17,039 nucleotides of DNA. It comes from Lachnospiraceae bacterium. GTDB lineage: Bacteria; Bacillota_A; Clostridia; Lachnospirales; Lachnospiraceae. Location of the stretch: the NCBI GenBank assembly GCA_009774465.1, contig VSNT01000088.1, forward strand, positions 1 to 17,039. The letters run 5' to 3'. The translations under genes and the position numbers were made by a program. The notes beneath the pieces were generated by a model. That model saw only the letters and a list, made by a program, of their open reading frames with translations, had not been told where the DNA came from and did no database searches. Positions 8,585 through 15,548 of the stretch are shown here, in pieces; the stretch's first letter is position 1; every line of letters begins with the position of its first letter.

Positions 8585-9925
8585 ATGGGCAGAGATGTTA
8601 TTGTATATGTAACGAAAAAAGATTCCGGGCAGCGCCTTTCAAAACAGGAGACGAAACAGTTCCGGCAGGACATACATCAGCAGGAAGACAGACTTCTTAT
8701 CGTTCATCCCAGGGAAACCTTTCAAAGGATATTGGGGTTTGGAGGTGCGGTTACGGAGGCGGCAGGATATACGTGGCAGCGTTTGGGAGAAAAAAACAAA
8801 AAAAAGGTATTGGAAGCTTATTTTGGAAAAGAAGGAATCTGCTATAACTTCTGCAGGACGCCTATTCAAAGCTGTGATTTTGCAATGGAAAATTACAGTT
8901 ATGTAAAAGAGGGAGATCAAAGTCTTGAGAGCTTTACCACCAAAAGAGATGAGGAATATATTATTCCCTTTTTAAAGGCGGCCCTGGAAATTTCCCCTCA
9001 GGATCTTCTGCTCTTTTCGTCCCCCTGGAGTCCTCCAGGGTGGATGAAGGAAAGCGGTAAGATGAACGGAGGCGGAAAACTGAAAAAGGAATGCTATGGT
9101 TTATGGGCGGAAATGCTTGCCAGGTTTATGGCGGACTATGTGGGCAGAGGACTTCCTCTGTGGGGAATTTCCGTGCAGAACGAGTCCAATGCGGATCAGA
9201 AATGGGAATCCTGCACCTTCACCCCTAAGGAGGAATTGATTTTTATTCGGGATTATCTGTATCCGGCCATGTGCAAATATGGATTGCAGGACAAAAAGCT
9301 GCTGTTTTGGGATTATAACAGAGACAGGGCATTGGAATGGGCGCAGGAAATGATGGCGGATGAAAAAGTCAGGCGGATCGTGCATGGGATTGGCGTCCAC
9401 TGGTATTCGGGGGATCATTTTGAAACGCTTGATTTGATTAACAGAAGGTACCCGGATCTGGCGATTCACTTTACCGAAGGATGCGCAAGCGGTTTTGTGC
9501 CGGAAGCAAAATGGGAGTTTGCAGAAAGGTATGCCCATGATATCATAGGCAGCCTGAATCACCATACAGTTTCCTATACGGACTGGAATCTGATGCTTGA
9601 TGAAACAGGCGGTCCCACTCATATTGGCAATTTCTGTAACGCGCCCGTTATGGCGGATACGCAAAAGGATGAAGTGACTTTAACGCCTTCCTACTATTAC
9701 ATAGGACATTTTTCCAAGTTTATCAAAAGAGGCGCCACCCGGGTGGGGCTCAGCAGGTATACGGATAAGGTGGAGGCGGCAGCCTTTAAAAATCCGGATG
9801 GAGGAATGGTGATAGAGGTGTTAAATTCAGGTGAAAAGGATATTTCGTTTACTTTAAAGCAGGATGAAGTGATTGTGGATTTAACAGCAGGTGCAAGAAG
9901 TATGATGACGATTCTATATAAATGA
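8585..9925 (+). CDS. Cytosolic glycoside hydrolase family 30 (glucosylceramidase-like)
   Basis: A retaining beta-glycosidase of GH30, a family covering beta-glucosidase/glucosylceramidase, beta-1,6-glucanase and beta-xylosidase activities. The ATG at 8585 is chosen because GGAG (8575-8578) lies 6 bases upstream; the in-frame ATG at 8573 overlaps that site. This gives 446 residues without a signal peptide, hence cytosolic. Family blocks: 'FGFGGAVTEAA' (~51-61), 'SPWSPPGWMK', the acid/base 'VQNE' (Glu ~200), and the nucleophile in 'HFTEGCASGF' (Glu ~298). A C-terminal beta-sandwich follows the barrel. Both catalytic glutamates are present. The gene lies 73 bases after the binding-protein gene with no terminator between, so it is likely co-transcribed and acts on an imported or phosphate-free glycoside. 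The exact substrate is unknown. Confidence 0.92.
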   Translation: MGRDVIVYVTKKDSGQRLSKQETKQFRQDIHQQEDRLLIVHPRETFQRILGFGGAVTEAAGYTWQRLGEKNKKKVLEAYFGKEGICYNFCRTPIQSCDFAMENYSYVKEGDQSLESFTTKRDEEYIIPFLKAALEISPQDLLLFSSPWSPPGWMKESGKMNGGGKLKKECYGLWAEMLARFMADYVGRGLPLWGISVQNESNADQKWESCTFTPKEELIFIRDYLYPAMCKYGLQDKKLLFWDYNRDRALEWAQEMMADEKVRRIVHGIGVHWYSGDHFETLDLINRRYPDLAIHFTEGCASGFVPEAKWEFAERYAHDIIGSLNHHTVSYTDWNLMLDETGGPTHIGNFCNAPVMADTQKDEVTLTPSYYYIGHFSKFIKRGATRVGLSRYTDKVEAAAFKNPDGGMVIEVLNSGEKDISFTLKQDEVIVDLTAGARSMMTILYK

Positions 9926-9953
9926 TGAAAAATAAACTATAATATGGTATAAT
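9925..9953 (+). promoter_or_regulatory. Promoter of the LacI repressor gene
   Basis: An extended -10 TGGTATAAT has its TATAAT at 9948-9953. A partial -35 ATGAAA (9925-9930) precedes it at 17 bases, and a second TATAAT lies at 9938-9943. It overlaps the last base of the GH30 gene. This would let the repressor be made independently of the sugar operon. No copy of the 16-bp operator is seen here, so autoregulation is not suggested. Confidence 0.6.
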
Positions 9954-10025
9954 TTTCCTGACAGTTTGGCAGAAAAAGTGGAAATAAGGGCTGAACTTGT
10001 CAGGAAAAATACTGGTGGGATAAGT

Positions 10026-11051
10026 ATGAAAACAACAATAAAGGATCTGGCGCGGGAAAGCGGTTTCTCTGTGGCAACTGTTTCGCTGGCGTTATCGGAT
10101 AAACCCAGCCGCGTGAATACGGAAACCATTCAAAAGATTCGTAAACTGGCTAAAAAAATGAATTATACACCCAATCGCCTGGCGGCAGGACTTGCAACCC
10201 AGAAAAGCAAGATGATCGGCTTTGTCACTGACGATTTCAGCAACACCTACATTTCGGCTAATTTTATGGCGATTGATATGGAATTGCAAAAAAGCGGATA
10301 TCTTCTTATGGCGTCCTCAGCAGTACGTGATACGGAGTATGCGGAGTTTGCAATAAAAAATCTGGTGAGCAGCGGCGTGGATGGAATTATTTACAACAAA
10401 TCCGCACACACAAAAATGAGCGAGCTGGATAAACGGATTGGTGATTATCTGGAGCAGTCCGGTCTGCCGGTGGTAAGCTGTGACAATCCTTTATATGAAA
10501 AATATGGTGTGGGCGTTAAATTTGACTACTGCAAGGGCGGCTATCTGGCTACGAAGCATTTAATTGAAAACGGTCATAAAAAGATCGGCTGTCTGGCCGG
10601 CGATATCAATCTGCAGGTGACTGCCGACCGCTTTGAGGGCTATAGGTCGGCGTTAAAGGAGGCCGGTATCGCCTTTGATCCTGATCTGGTTTATTATGGA
10701 AATTACAGCATTGGAAGCGGAGGAGAAGCGCTGCCCTATCTGCTGGGACAGGGCGTTACTGCTATCTTCGCGTTTAATGACCAGATGGCTTTTGGCATTT
10801 ATAAAGAGGCCCAGAAATACCATGTGTCCATCCCTGGCGATTTATCGGTGATCGGTTTTGACAACACACAATTCTGCGATGTGCTTGACGCACCGCTGAC
10901 TTCCGTAGGGAGCTTCAGCAGCAACGCTATGGGCGTTGTGGTAGCAAAAAAAATGGTTGAACTGATCGAACAGAAGGAAAAGGCTGACAGGGAAAGGATT
11001 GTCTTCGAACCAAGCCTGTTTCTGCGGGGGAGTACGGCGGAGAGGAAGTAG
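10026..11051 (+). CDS. LacI-family transcriptional repressor of the sugar operon
   Basis: A DNA-binding repressor with a sugar-responsive domain, 341 residues from the ATG at 10026. A longer in-frame reading from TTG at 9966 has no ribosome binding site and precedes the canonical LacI N-terminus. The helix-turn-helix is 'TIKDLARESGFSVATVSLAL', followed by a hinge segment (NRLAAGLATQ). The C-terminal Peripla_BP_3-like domain shows 'GYLATKHLIENGHKKIGCLA', 'AIFAFNDQMAFGIY', 'DLSVIGFDN' and a final 'PSLFLRGST', so the protein is full length. The gene follows GH30, 100 bases on, from its own promoter. The natural targets are the palindromes at 4749-4764 and 4900-4915. The effector is unknown, presumably the transported sugar or a GH30 product. 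Confidence 0.93.
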   Translation: MKTTIKDLARESGFSVATVSLALSDKPSRVNTETIQKIRKLAKKMNYTPNRLAAGLATQKSKMIGFVTDDFSNTYISANFMAIDMELQKSGYLLMASSAVRDTEYAEFAIKNLVSSGVDGIIYNKSAHTKMSELDKRIGDYLEQSGLPVVSCDNPLYEKYGVGVKFDYCKGGYLATKHLIENGHKKIGCLAGDINLQVTADRFEGYRSALKEAGIAFDPDLVYYGNYSIGSGGEALPYLLGQGVTAIFAFNDQMAFGIYKEAQKYHVSIPGDLSVIGFDNTQFCDVLDAPLTSVGSFSSNAMGVVVAKKMVELIEQKEKADRERIVFEPSLFLRGSTAERK

Positions 11052-11056
11052 AGGAG

Positions 11057-11235
11057 TATGTATCTACATCTGCGATTACAGATATCTATTATCATGCGCA
11101 TCGCCAGATTAGGGGTAAGGGCAATGCTAAAAAACTGATGAAAGAATTGTTTACAGTTGTATCTGTTGCAAGTGTATCCGAGCAGGAAATAGAAAGCGCT
11201 TTATCTTAGAATGGAATGAATTTTATAATCTGTAA
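11057..11235 (+). pseudogene. PIN-domain toxin (VapC-like) remnant, truncated and frameshifted
   Basis: Starting five bases after the repressor stop, one frame reads 'YVSTSAITDIYYHAHRQIRG', followed by a helix and 'TVVSVASVSEQEIESALS', then a stop at 11207-11209. This is the middle and C-terminal part of PIN-domain ribonucleases of toxin-antitoxin systems, with their typical 'STSAITDIYY' strand-helix. Shifting frame by one base at about 11206 restores a continuation 'LEWNEFYNL' ending at 11235, matching the family's usual 'L.W.DFED' segment in decayed form. The N-terminal part with the first catalytic Asp and any start codon are absent. It is presumably the debris of a deletion, and no antitoxin gene remains. 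Family recognition is from memory of motifs. Confidence 0.65.
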
Positions 11236-11277
11236 TCTGCCACCGCTGAGTTGATCAATATCATGTAAGCTCACTTC

Positions 11278-11388
11278 CTATTCGTCAGCCTTCAGCTCCA
11301 AATCTTTAAGCTGGTTTTCCTCCTCACCTAATGATGTAAGCATATCAAAGTTATCCTGAGGCTTATTGGAATATCCTCTGTGCCGTTG
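11278..11388 (-). pseudogene. Unidentified C-terminal coding remnant, antisense
   Basis: On the minus strand a frame of 36 codons reads naturally (charged, helix-like: 'NKPQDNFDMLTSLGEEENQL', then 'KDLELKADE') and ends in TAG at 11280-11278. It is interrupted upstream by an in-frame TAG at 11391-11389, and no start codon with a ribosome binding site exists. Composition suggests the tail of a longer protein, perhaps from a mobile element. I do not recognise the family, and a chance open frame is possible. Confidence 0.3.
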
Positions 11389-11424
11389 CTAAACGTGCAA
11401 AATATGCAAAATATGAATTTCTAT

Positions 11425-11468
11425 TTAAAGCCAATATATGCAAAAAGCATATATTGGCTTTAATTTTT
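11425..11468 (+). terminator. Strong hairpin with T tract, probable terminator
   Basis: A perfect 17-bp inverted repeat (TTAAAGCCAATATATGC at 11425-11441, its complement at 11447-11463) with a 5-base A loop is followed by five Ts (11464-11468). It may end transcription from the repressor gene, since nothing closer to its stop looks like a terminator. The stem is longer and more AT-rich than usual, so a remnant of a small repeat element is an alternative. Confidence 0.6.
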
Positions 11469-11527
11469 AAATCATATATATTTTTTGTGTATGCCCATAC
11501 ATGATATTCTTTGTTTAGAAATTACGG

Positions 11528-11533
11528 TATAAT
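11528..11533 (+). promoter_or_regulatory. -10 box for the HTH/ankyrin-like gene
   Basis: A perfect TATAAT lies 22 bases before the ATG at 11556, with AAAGGAG (11541-11547) between. No convincing -35 box is seen at the normal distance. The short leader would be about 15 bases. Confidence 0.45.
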
Positions 11534-11555
11534 ATTTTTGAAAGGAGTGATAAAA

Positions 11556-12791
11556 ATGTCTTATAAAATTGATAATCGGGAAATAGGTGCTTATATTTCG
11601 GGATTAATTGAACGGGAATTTAATTCTGCGCGTCAGTTTTGCATATCTTATCTTCAAAAGAATGGTATAAATGATCCAGCAGGAGAAGATATTCAAAATA
11701 TGGCAAACCGCCTGTCTCAAATAAAGAAAGGGGCAAAGAGAATACAAATTGATGATTTACCAGTCTTTTCAGAATTGCTTCATGTTTCTATTGAACAGAT
11801 ATTGAGCGCTGGAAAGTATGGCATGCCTAAAAACAATAGAATGACAAATTACACCGTTGCCCAATCACACAGTGAAGTCGAATGGATTGCTTATATCGAA
11901 GAGAAAGACAAGCCTATTCTCAATCCGGATGAATATGGAAAAACTGTTTTAGATTATGCAATTATGTTTGGAAACTACGACTTTTTGAAGTTTTTAATTA
12001 ACAAAAACTATATATGGTTTGACAGCCGAAAAGATAAAGATTATATTATGACATTTGGTGCGGGGACGAACATTCAGCGTATTAAATTTGAAGAACATGA
12101 TAATGGTGTATTTATACGCAAACCAGATATGGATGATTTGCAGTATAAGCTTGCAACAGAGGATCAATTGAGAATGTATATTATTTCCTTTGCAGCAGAC
12201 CACAATGACTTGTCTATGTTGAAAAAATTGAGGGCGAGGGAAATCCCTGAATTATATTATAAAGCGCATTATTTGTCCTGCGCATGTCCAGACTTTGATG
12301 TTCATTATGATAAAAACATGGTAAGCCATATTGCCAAATCCGGTAATAAGGTGCTGGATTATTTCACAGATTCATTTGAAATCCGAGATCAAATTCGATA
12401 TAAAGATGGCAGCAACCGTAAGCATATATTCATGTTTCCATACATTTCTCAACTGTTGGATATGCTGATTGAAAATAATAGTCTTTTTTTGAAAACGGCG
12501 TTAGAAAAATCCATTGAGCATAATGAGAGTACAAAAGAAAAACTGAAATCTTTGATAAAGGAATCTGTCAATAACGGATGCTATTATGGAGATTATTGGA
12601 AAAAGGAAGTTGGTTTTCAAGAAAATGGAAATGTTGTTCATTTTCGAGATCCGCTTGCCGTTGCAGGAATCATCACCAATATAGCCAGAGTAACAAAGGA
12701 ATCTGCGGATAGCCAAATAAACCGTCTTATCAAACAGTTGAATGATTTGTACAATGGAATTAAGTATATTACAGAGGAGGAGATAACATGA
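11556..12791 (+). CDS. Putative HTH-type regulatory protein with ankyrin-like segment
   Basis: A cytosolic protein of 411 residues, started at the ATG 11556 behind AAAGGAG (11541-11547). There is no signal peptide or membrane segment. Residues ~5-85 are helical and include 'NRLSQIKKGAKRIQIDDLPV' and 'FSELLHVSIEQILSAGK', which resemble a helix-turn-helix regulator core (LLHVS at the turn), though not a textbook XRE domain. Residues ~110-150 contain 'YGKTVLDYAIMFGNYDFLKF', an ankyrin-repeat-like helix pair. The rest is helix-rich without a motif I know. The coding sequence is visibly richer in A and T than the sugar genes, suggesting separate ancestry. Its TGA overlaps the ATG of an 11-codon ORF. 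A regulatory or sensing role is an inference; no biochemical function is assigned. Confidence 0.75.
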   Translation: MSYKIDNREIGAYISGLIEREFNSARQFCISYLQKNGINDPAGEDIQNMANRLSQIKKGAKRIQIDDLPVFSELLHVSIEQILSAGKYGMPKNNRMTNYTVAQSHSEVEWIAYIEEKDKPILNPDEYGKTVLDYAIMFGNYDFLKFLINKNYIWFDSRKDKDYIMTFGAGTNIQRIKFEEHDNGVFIRKPDMDDLQYKLATEDQLRMYIISFAADHNDLSMLKKLRAREIPELYYKAHYLSCACPDFDVHYDKNMVSHIAKSGNKVLDYFTDSFEIRDQIRYKDGSNRKHIFMFPYISQLLDMLIENNSLFLKTALEKSIEHNESTKEKLKSLIKESVNNGCYYGDYWKKEVGFQENGNVVHFRDPLAVAGIITNIARVTKESADSQINRLIKQLNDLYNGIKYITEEEIT

Positions 12792-12823
12792 AAGAAAAGA
12801 AGATGTCAGTAGAAATGAAATAA
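12788..12823 (+). CDS. Eleven-residue micro-ORF overlapping the upstream stop
   Basis: The ATG at 12788 overlaps the TGA of the preceding gene (ATGA). GGAGGAG lies a few bases before it, inside that gene, so translation is plausible. It encodes only MKEKKMSVEMK before TAA. It may be a leader or small peptide, or the 5' stump of a deleted downstream gene. The position and ribosome binding site are seen directly; function is unknown. Confidence 0.35.
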   Translation: MKEKKMSVEMK

Positions 12824-12829
12824 TGCTAA

Positions 12830-12838
12830 TGCTATAAT
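12830..12838 (+). promoter_or_regulatory. Extended -10 promoter before the DUF3791 genes
   Basis: TGCTATAAT at 12830-12838 is a perfect extended -10, about 50 bases before the ATG at 12890. No good -35 is seen, which extended -10 promoters tolerate. It would let the DUF3791-DUF3160-CapA cluster be transcribed separately from the upstream gene. Confidence 0.5.
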
Positions 12839-12889
12839 AAAATCATAGTGCAAGCTGAGAAATCTGCACAGTGTAAGGAGATAGGTAGA

Positions 12890-13132
12890 ATGGACTTAAA
12901 CCGACAATTTATCCATAACGAAAGAGAGCTTTCTTTTGTTATTTTCTGCATCGAAAATGTGGCTATTGAGCTTGGGGTAAGCGCTGAGAGGGTTTACCAG
13001 GCACTGGCAGAAAAAAGTGATATTTTGAACAGTTACATTGTGCCATGCTATGAAGTGCTGCATTCGCAGAGCAAAGAATACATTGTTGAAGATATTATAT
13101 CTTATATGAAGGAGAAGGGAGTGGAAGTATGA
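12890..13132 (+). CDS. DUF3791 family small protein
   Basis: An 80-residue cytosolic protein. The ATG at 12890 is chosen because AAGGAG (12875-12880) precedes it; an upstream extension from 12848 lacks a site. The sequence has the blocks I associate with DUF3791: 'FVIFCIENVAIELGVSAERV', 'YQALAEKSDI' and the end 'SKEYIVEDI'. The family is small, helical and common in gut Firmicutes, and is often found in pairs beside DUF3990 proteins with an ADP-ribosyltransferase-like fold. No DUF3990 gene is present here. The stop overlaps the start of the next gene (ATGA), so the two are translationally coupled. The biochemical role is unknown. Confidence 0.82.
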   Translation: MDLNRQFIHNERELSFVIFCIENVAIELGVSAERVYQALAEKSDILNSYIVPCYEVLHSQSKEYIVEDIISYMKEKGVEV

Positions 13133-13344
13133 ACGCGGAACCATTGATTTTACAGATGAAATATTCAGACATTGTGCAGGGGTTTGCCGAAGCGCAGCAC
13201 CTTACTTTAGATGAAGCTTTGAAATTCTTTTATCACTCTGAGGTTTATCAGCTTATGAAAGATGGTGTTTCTGATATGCACTGCATGAGTGAAAAATATT
13301 TAATAGAGGATTTGGAAAGGGAATTATGCAAAAAAGAAAACTAA
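13129..13344 (+). CDS. Small DUF3791-like partner protein
   Basis: A 71-residue cytosolic protein with a start overlapping the previous stop (ATGA); AAGGAG-like bases are just upstream within the previous gene. It shares the general plan of its neighbour: a helical body and the closing 'SEKYLIEDL', comparable to 'SKEYIVEDI'. It also shows 'LDEALKFFYHSEVYQLMKDG' and 'DMHCMSEKY', typical of the second member of DUF3791 pairs. The pair probably forms a complex, which is an inference from coupling and similarity. Its last 19 bases overlap the start of the DUF3160 lipoprotein gene. Confidence 0.78.
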   Translation: MNAEPLILQMKYSDIVQGFAEAQHLTLDEALKFFYHSEVYQLMKDGVSDMHCMSEKYLIEDLERELCKKEN

Positions 13345-15548
13345 AATCAATTTTAAGTCTGCTGCTGATTCTAAGTCTTTTAACAGCCTGCAGCCTGCAA
13401 AAGCAGCCGGGAGAAGATGAGACGGGCGGTTCCTTAACGGAGAATGGAGCAGATGGTGAGGGAAAAGAAGGGGAAGCATCTGCGGGTGCCCCGGGGAATG
13501 AGAAATCAGGGACAGGAGGGAGGCCTGCGCTGATTGGAAGTATGGAAGAAAGCGGTGAGATCAGTGTATCTCCATGTGTAGAACCATATACCATTGAGCC
13601 GGATTTGAGTAATGTCTATAACCTGGAGCAGTTTTACCTTTCAGATGAAGAAATGATAGACAAGCTCTCTAAAAACGGGTTCGTTGTATGTGGAAGCGCC
13701 GGAAATGAATTTTTTGAAATTTACGAGATAAACAGATACAGCAATATTCCAAATTTTGTGACTGTGGATTCTTTGATGCATACTTATCATTTGTACTTTA
13801 GTTATCTTTTAAAAAATATAGAAAAAGATTATTTATCAGACAGTATCCGCCAGCTCAGCCTTAAAATGCTGGATAACAGCGCCGCGTTGTATGAGCAGTT
13901 AAAGGGAAGTGCATGGGAGAGCGCGGCAGCCCGCAATGTTGCATTTTTCACCATAGGGGCGAGGCTTTTGGGGGAAGAGCCGGAGGTAAAGGCATATATA
14001 CAGGATATGGTGCAGCAGGAGCTTGACCGGATAAAACAGGCGGATTGGATTTACAAATCGGAAATTACCGGGGATGAGGAGGATTATACCCAGTATATTC
14101 CCCGTGGATATTATGCGGGAGATCAGAAGCTGGAGCAGTATTTTCAGGCAATGATGTGGTATGGCCGGATTCACTTTGCACAGGAAAATGAGGAGATGGA
14201 AAGAAGCGCCCTTTTGATTACCAAAGCATTGACAGAGGATGAGAAGGCCTATGAATTGTGGGAATCCATTTATGCAGTAACTTCATTTTTTGCGGGAGCA
14301 AGCGATGACTTAGGAGTGTGTGAATACGTACTGGCCGCACAAAAGGCTTTTGGAGAGGATATTTCCCTGGAGACATTAATTTCAGACGAAGAAGCTTTCC
14401 GGCAGTTTCATGCAATGACAGGGGAGCTTCCCCTGCCTCAAATTAATTCCATACCGATTATGGACGGTGAGGATAACGTAATTCCGGGATTTCGATTTAT
14501 GGGGCAGAGATTTACCATCGATGCAGCCATTATGCAGAAGCTGATTTACAGTGACGTGAAGGAAAATTCTTCGGGAGATAAACGTATGCTTCCGGATGTG
14601 CTGGATGTACCTGCCGCTCTTGGCAGCGATATGGCGCTTACTATTTTGAAGGAACAGGGAGCGTTTGAATTTTCAGGCTACGGGGAAAATATGGAGCAGC
14701 TGAAAAAATTTTTAAGTCAGGAAAATGATACCCTTTGGTCGGCAAGTCTGTATGCAGGATGGCTGCATACCCTTCGACCATTGCTTGTACCTAAGGGGGA
14801 GGGCTACCCTGTTTTCATGCAGAGCAAGGAGTGGACAAAGAAAAATCTGGAATGCTTTGCGGGGAGCTTTACGGAATTAAAGCATGATACGGTGCTTTAC
14901 TCCAAGCAGGTAATTGCAGAAATGGGCGGAGACTATATTGAGGATATTGACAGCAGAGGATATGTGGAGCCGGAGCCCTATGTGTATGCAAGGTTTGCTG
15001 CTTTGGCCGGCCAGACGGCCGAAGGGCTTAAAGCATATGGAATGCTTAGTCAGGCGGATGAGGAAAATCTGTCTATTTTGTATGAGATAGCGGACCGGCT
15101 GTGGAAAATTTCCAATAAGGAGTTGAAAGATGAGGTGCTTTCCGCGGAGGACTATGACTTTATCCAGTGCTATGGCGGCAACCTTGAGCATTTCTGGTAT
15201 GAGACGGTAAAGGAAGAAACAGAAGATATGGTATCTACTCAGGAGTGTCCTGCCGCAGTGGTGGTGGATATTGCAACAAATCCCAATGGAATTGTGCTTG
15301 AAGCAGCCACCGGGAATCCATCCGTGATCTATGTGGTGGTTAAGGTAGATGGGAAGATTAAAATTGCAAAGGGAAGCGTCTACTCTTTTTATCAGTTCTC
15401 CTGGAATTTGGAAGATCGGCTGACCGACGATAAGTGGCGTCAGATGCTGGGCATACAGGCGGATGAAAACGGAAACCATAATTATGATTTGTCAATCCCC
15501 AAACCGGATTGGACAGGAAGCTATCGTTTCAAGTATGCGTGGGAATAA
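13326..15548 (+). CDS. DUF3160 family lipoprotein
   Basis: An exported lipoprotein of 740 residues. The ATG at 13326 is fixed by the signal peptide that follows at once (KRK, then a Leu-rich core) with lipobox LTAC, Cys22. GGAAAGGG (13314-13321) is the ribosome binding site, with short spacing, inside the upstream gene. Residues ~23-65 are a Gly/Glu-rich linker. The DUF3160 region begins at ~75 with 'LSDEEMIDKLSKNGFVV' and the family block 'NFVTVDSLMHTYHLYFSYLL'. It continues, mostly helical, through 'PDVLDVPAALGSDMAL' and 'LYAGWLHTLRPLL' to 'YEIADRLWKISNKELK'. The C-terminal ~100 residues look like a beta domain. The function of the family is unknown. The CapA-like gene begins within its last 14 bases, implying a joint role at the cell surface. 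Confidence 0.88.
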   Translation: MQKRKLKSILSLLLILSLLTACSLQKQPGEDETGGSLTENGADGEGKEGEASAGAPGNEKSGTGGRPALIGSMEESGEISVSPCVEPYTIEPDLSNVYNLEQFYLSDEEMIDKLSKNGFVVCGSAGNEFFEIYEINRYSNIPNFVTVDSLMHTYHLYFSYLLKNIEKDYLSDSIRQLSLKMLDNSAALYEQLKGSAWESAAARNVAFFTIGARLLGEEPEVKAYIQDMVQQELDRIKQADWIYKSEITGDEEDYTQYIPRGYYAGDQKLEQYFQAMMWYGRIHFAQENEEMERSALLITKALTEDEKAYELWESIYAVTSFFAGASDDLGVCEYVLAAQKAFGEDISLETLISDEEAFRQFHAMTGELPLPQINSIPIMDGEDNVIPGFRFMGQRFTIDAAIMQKLIYSDVKENSSGDKRMLPDVLDVPAALGSDMALTILKEQGAFEFSGYGENMEQLKKFLSQENDTLWSASLYAGWLHTLRPLLVPKGEGYPVFMQSKEWTKKNLECFAGSFTELKHDTVLYSKQVIAEMGGDYIEDIDSRGYVEPEPYVYARFAALAGQTAEGLKAYGMLSQADEENLSILYEIADRLWKISNKELKDEVLSAEDYDFIQCYGGNLEHFWYETVKEETEDMVSTQECPAAVVVDIATNPNGIVLEAATGNPSVIYVVVKVDGKIKIAKGSVYSFYQFSWNLEDRLTDDKWRQMLGIQADENGNHNYDLSIPKPDWTGSYRFKYAWE

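Larger units (their letters stand above)
11052..11555. other. Gene-poor interval with decayed fragments
   Basis: About 500 bases between the repressor and the next intact gene. It contains, in order, a truncated and frameshifted PIN-domain reading frame (11057-11235), a minus-strand coding remnant (11278-11388), a doubled GCAAAATAT motif near 11396-11413, a strong 17-bp hairpin (11425-11463), and a -10 box with ribosome binding site for the gene at 11556. No tRNA, IS ends or integrase were recognised. Confidence 0.6.

Noticed and set aside
9101..9664. 187-codon minus-strand open frame inside the GH30 gene
   Set aside because: It lies opposite the catalytic region of GH30, where both Glu motifs are conserved. 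It has no start signal and a composition typical of an antisense shadow.
14877..15479. 200-codon minus-strand open frame inside the DUF3160 gene
   Set aside because: It is His/Ile-rich shadow sequence of a well-supported lipoprotein gene, with no promoter or ribosome binding site.
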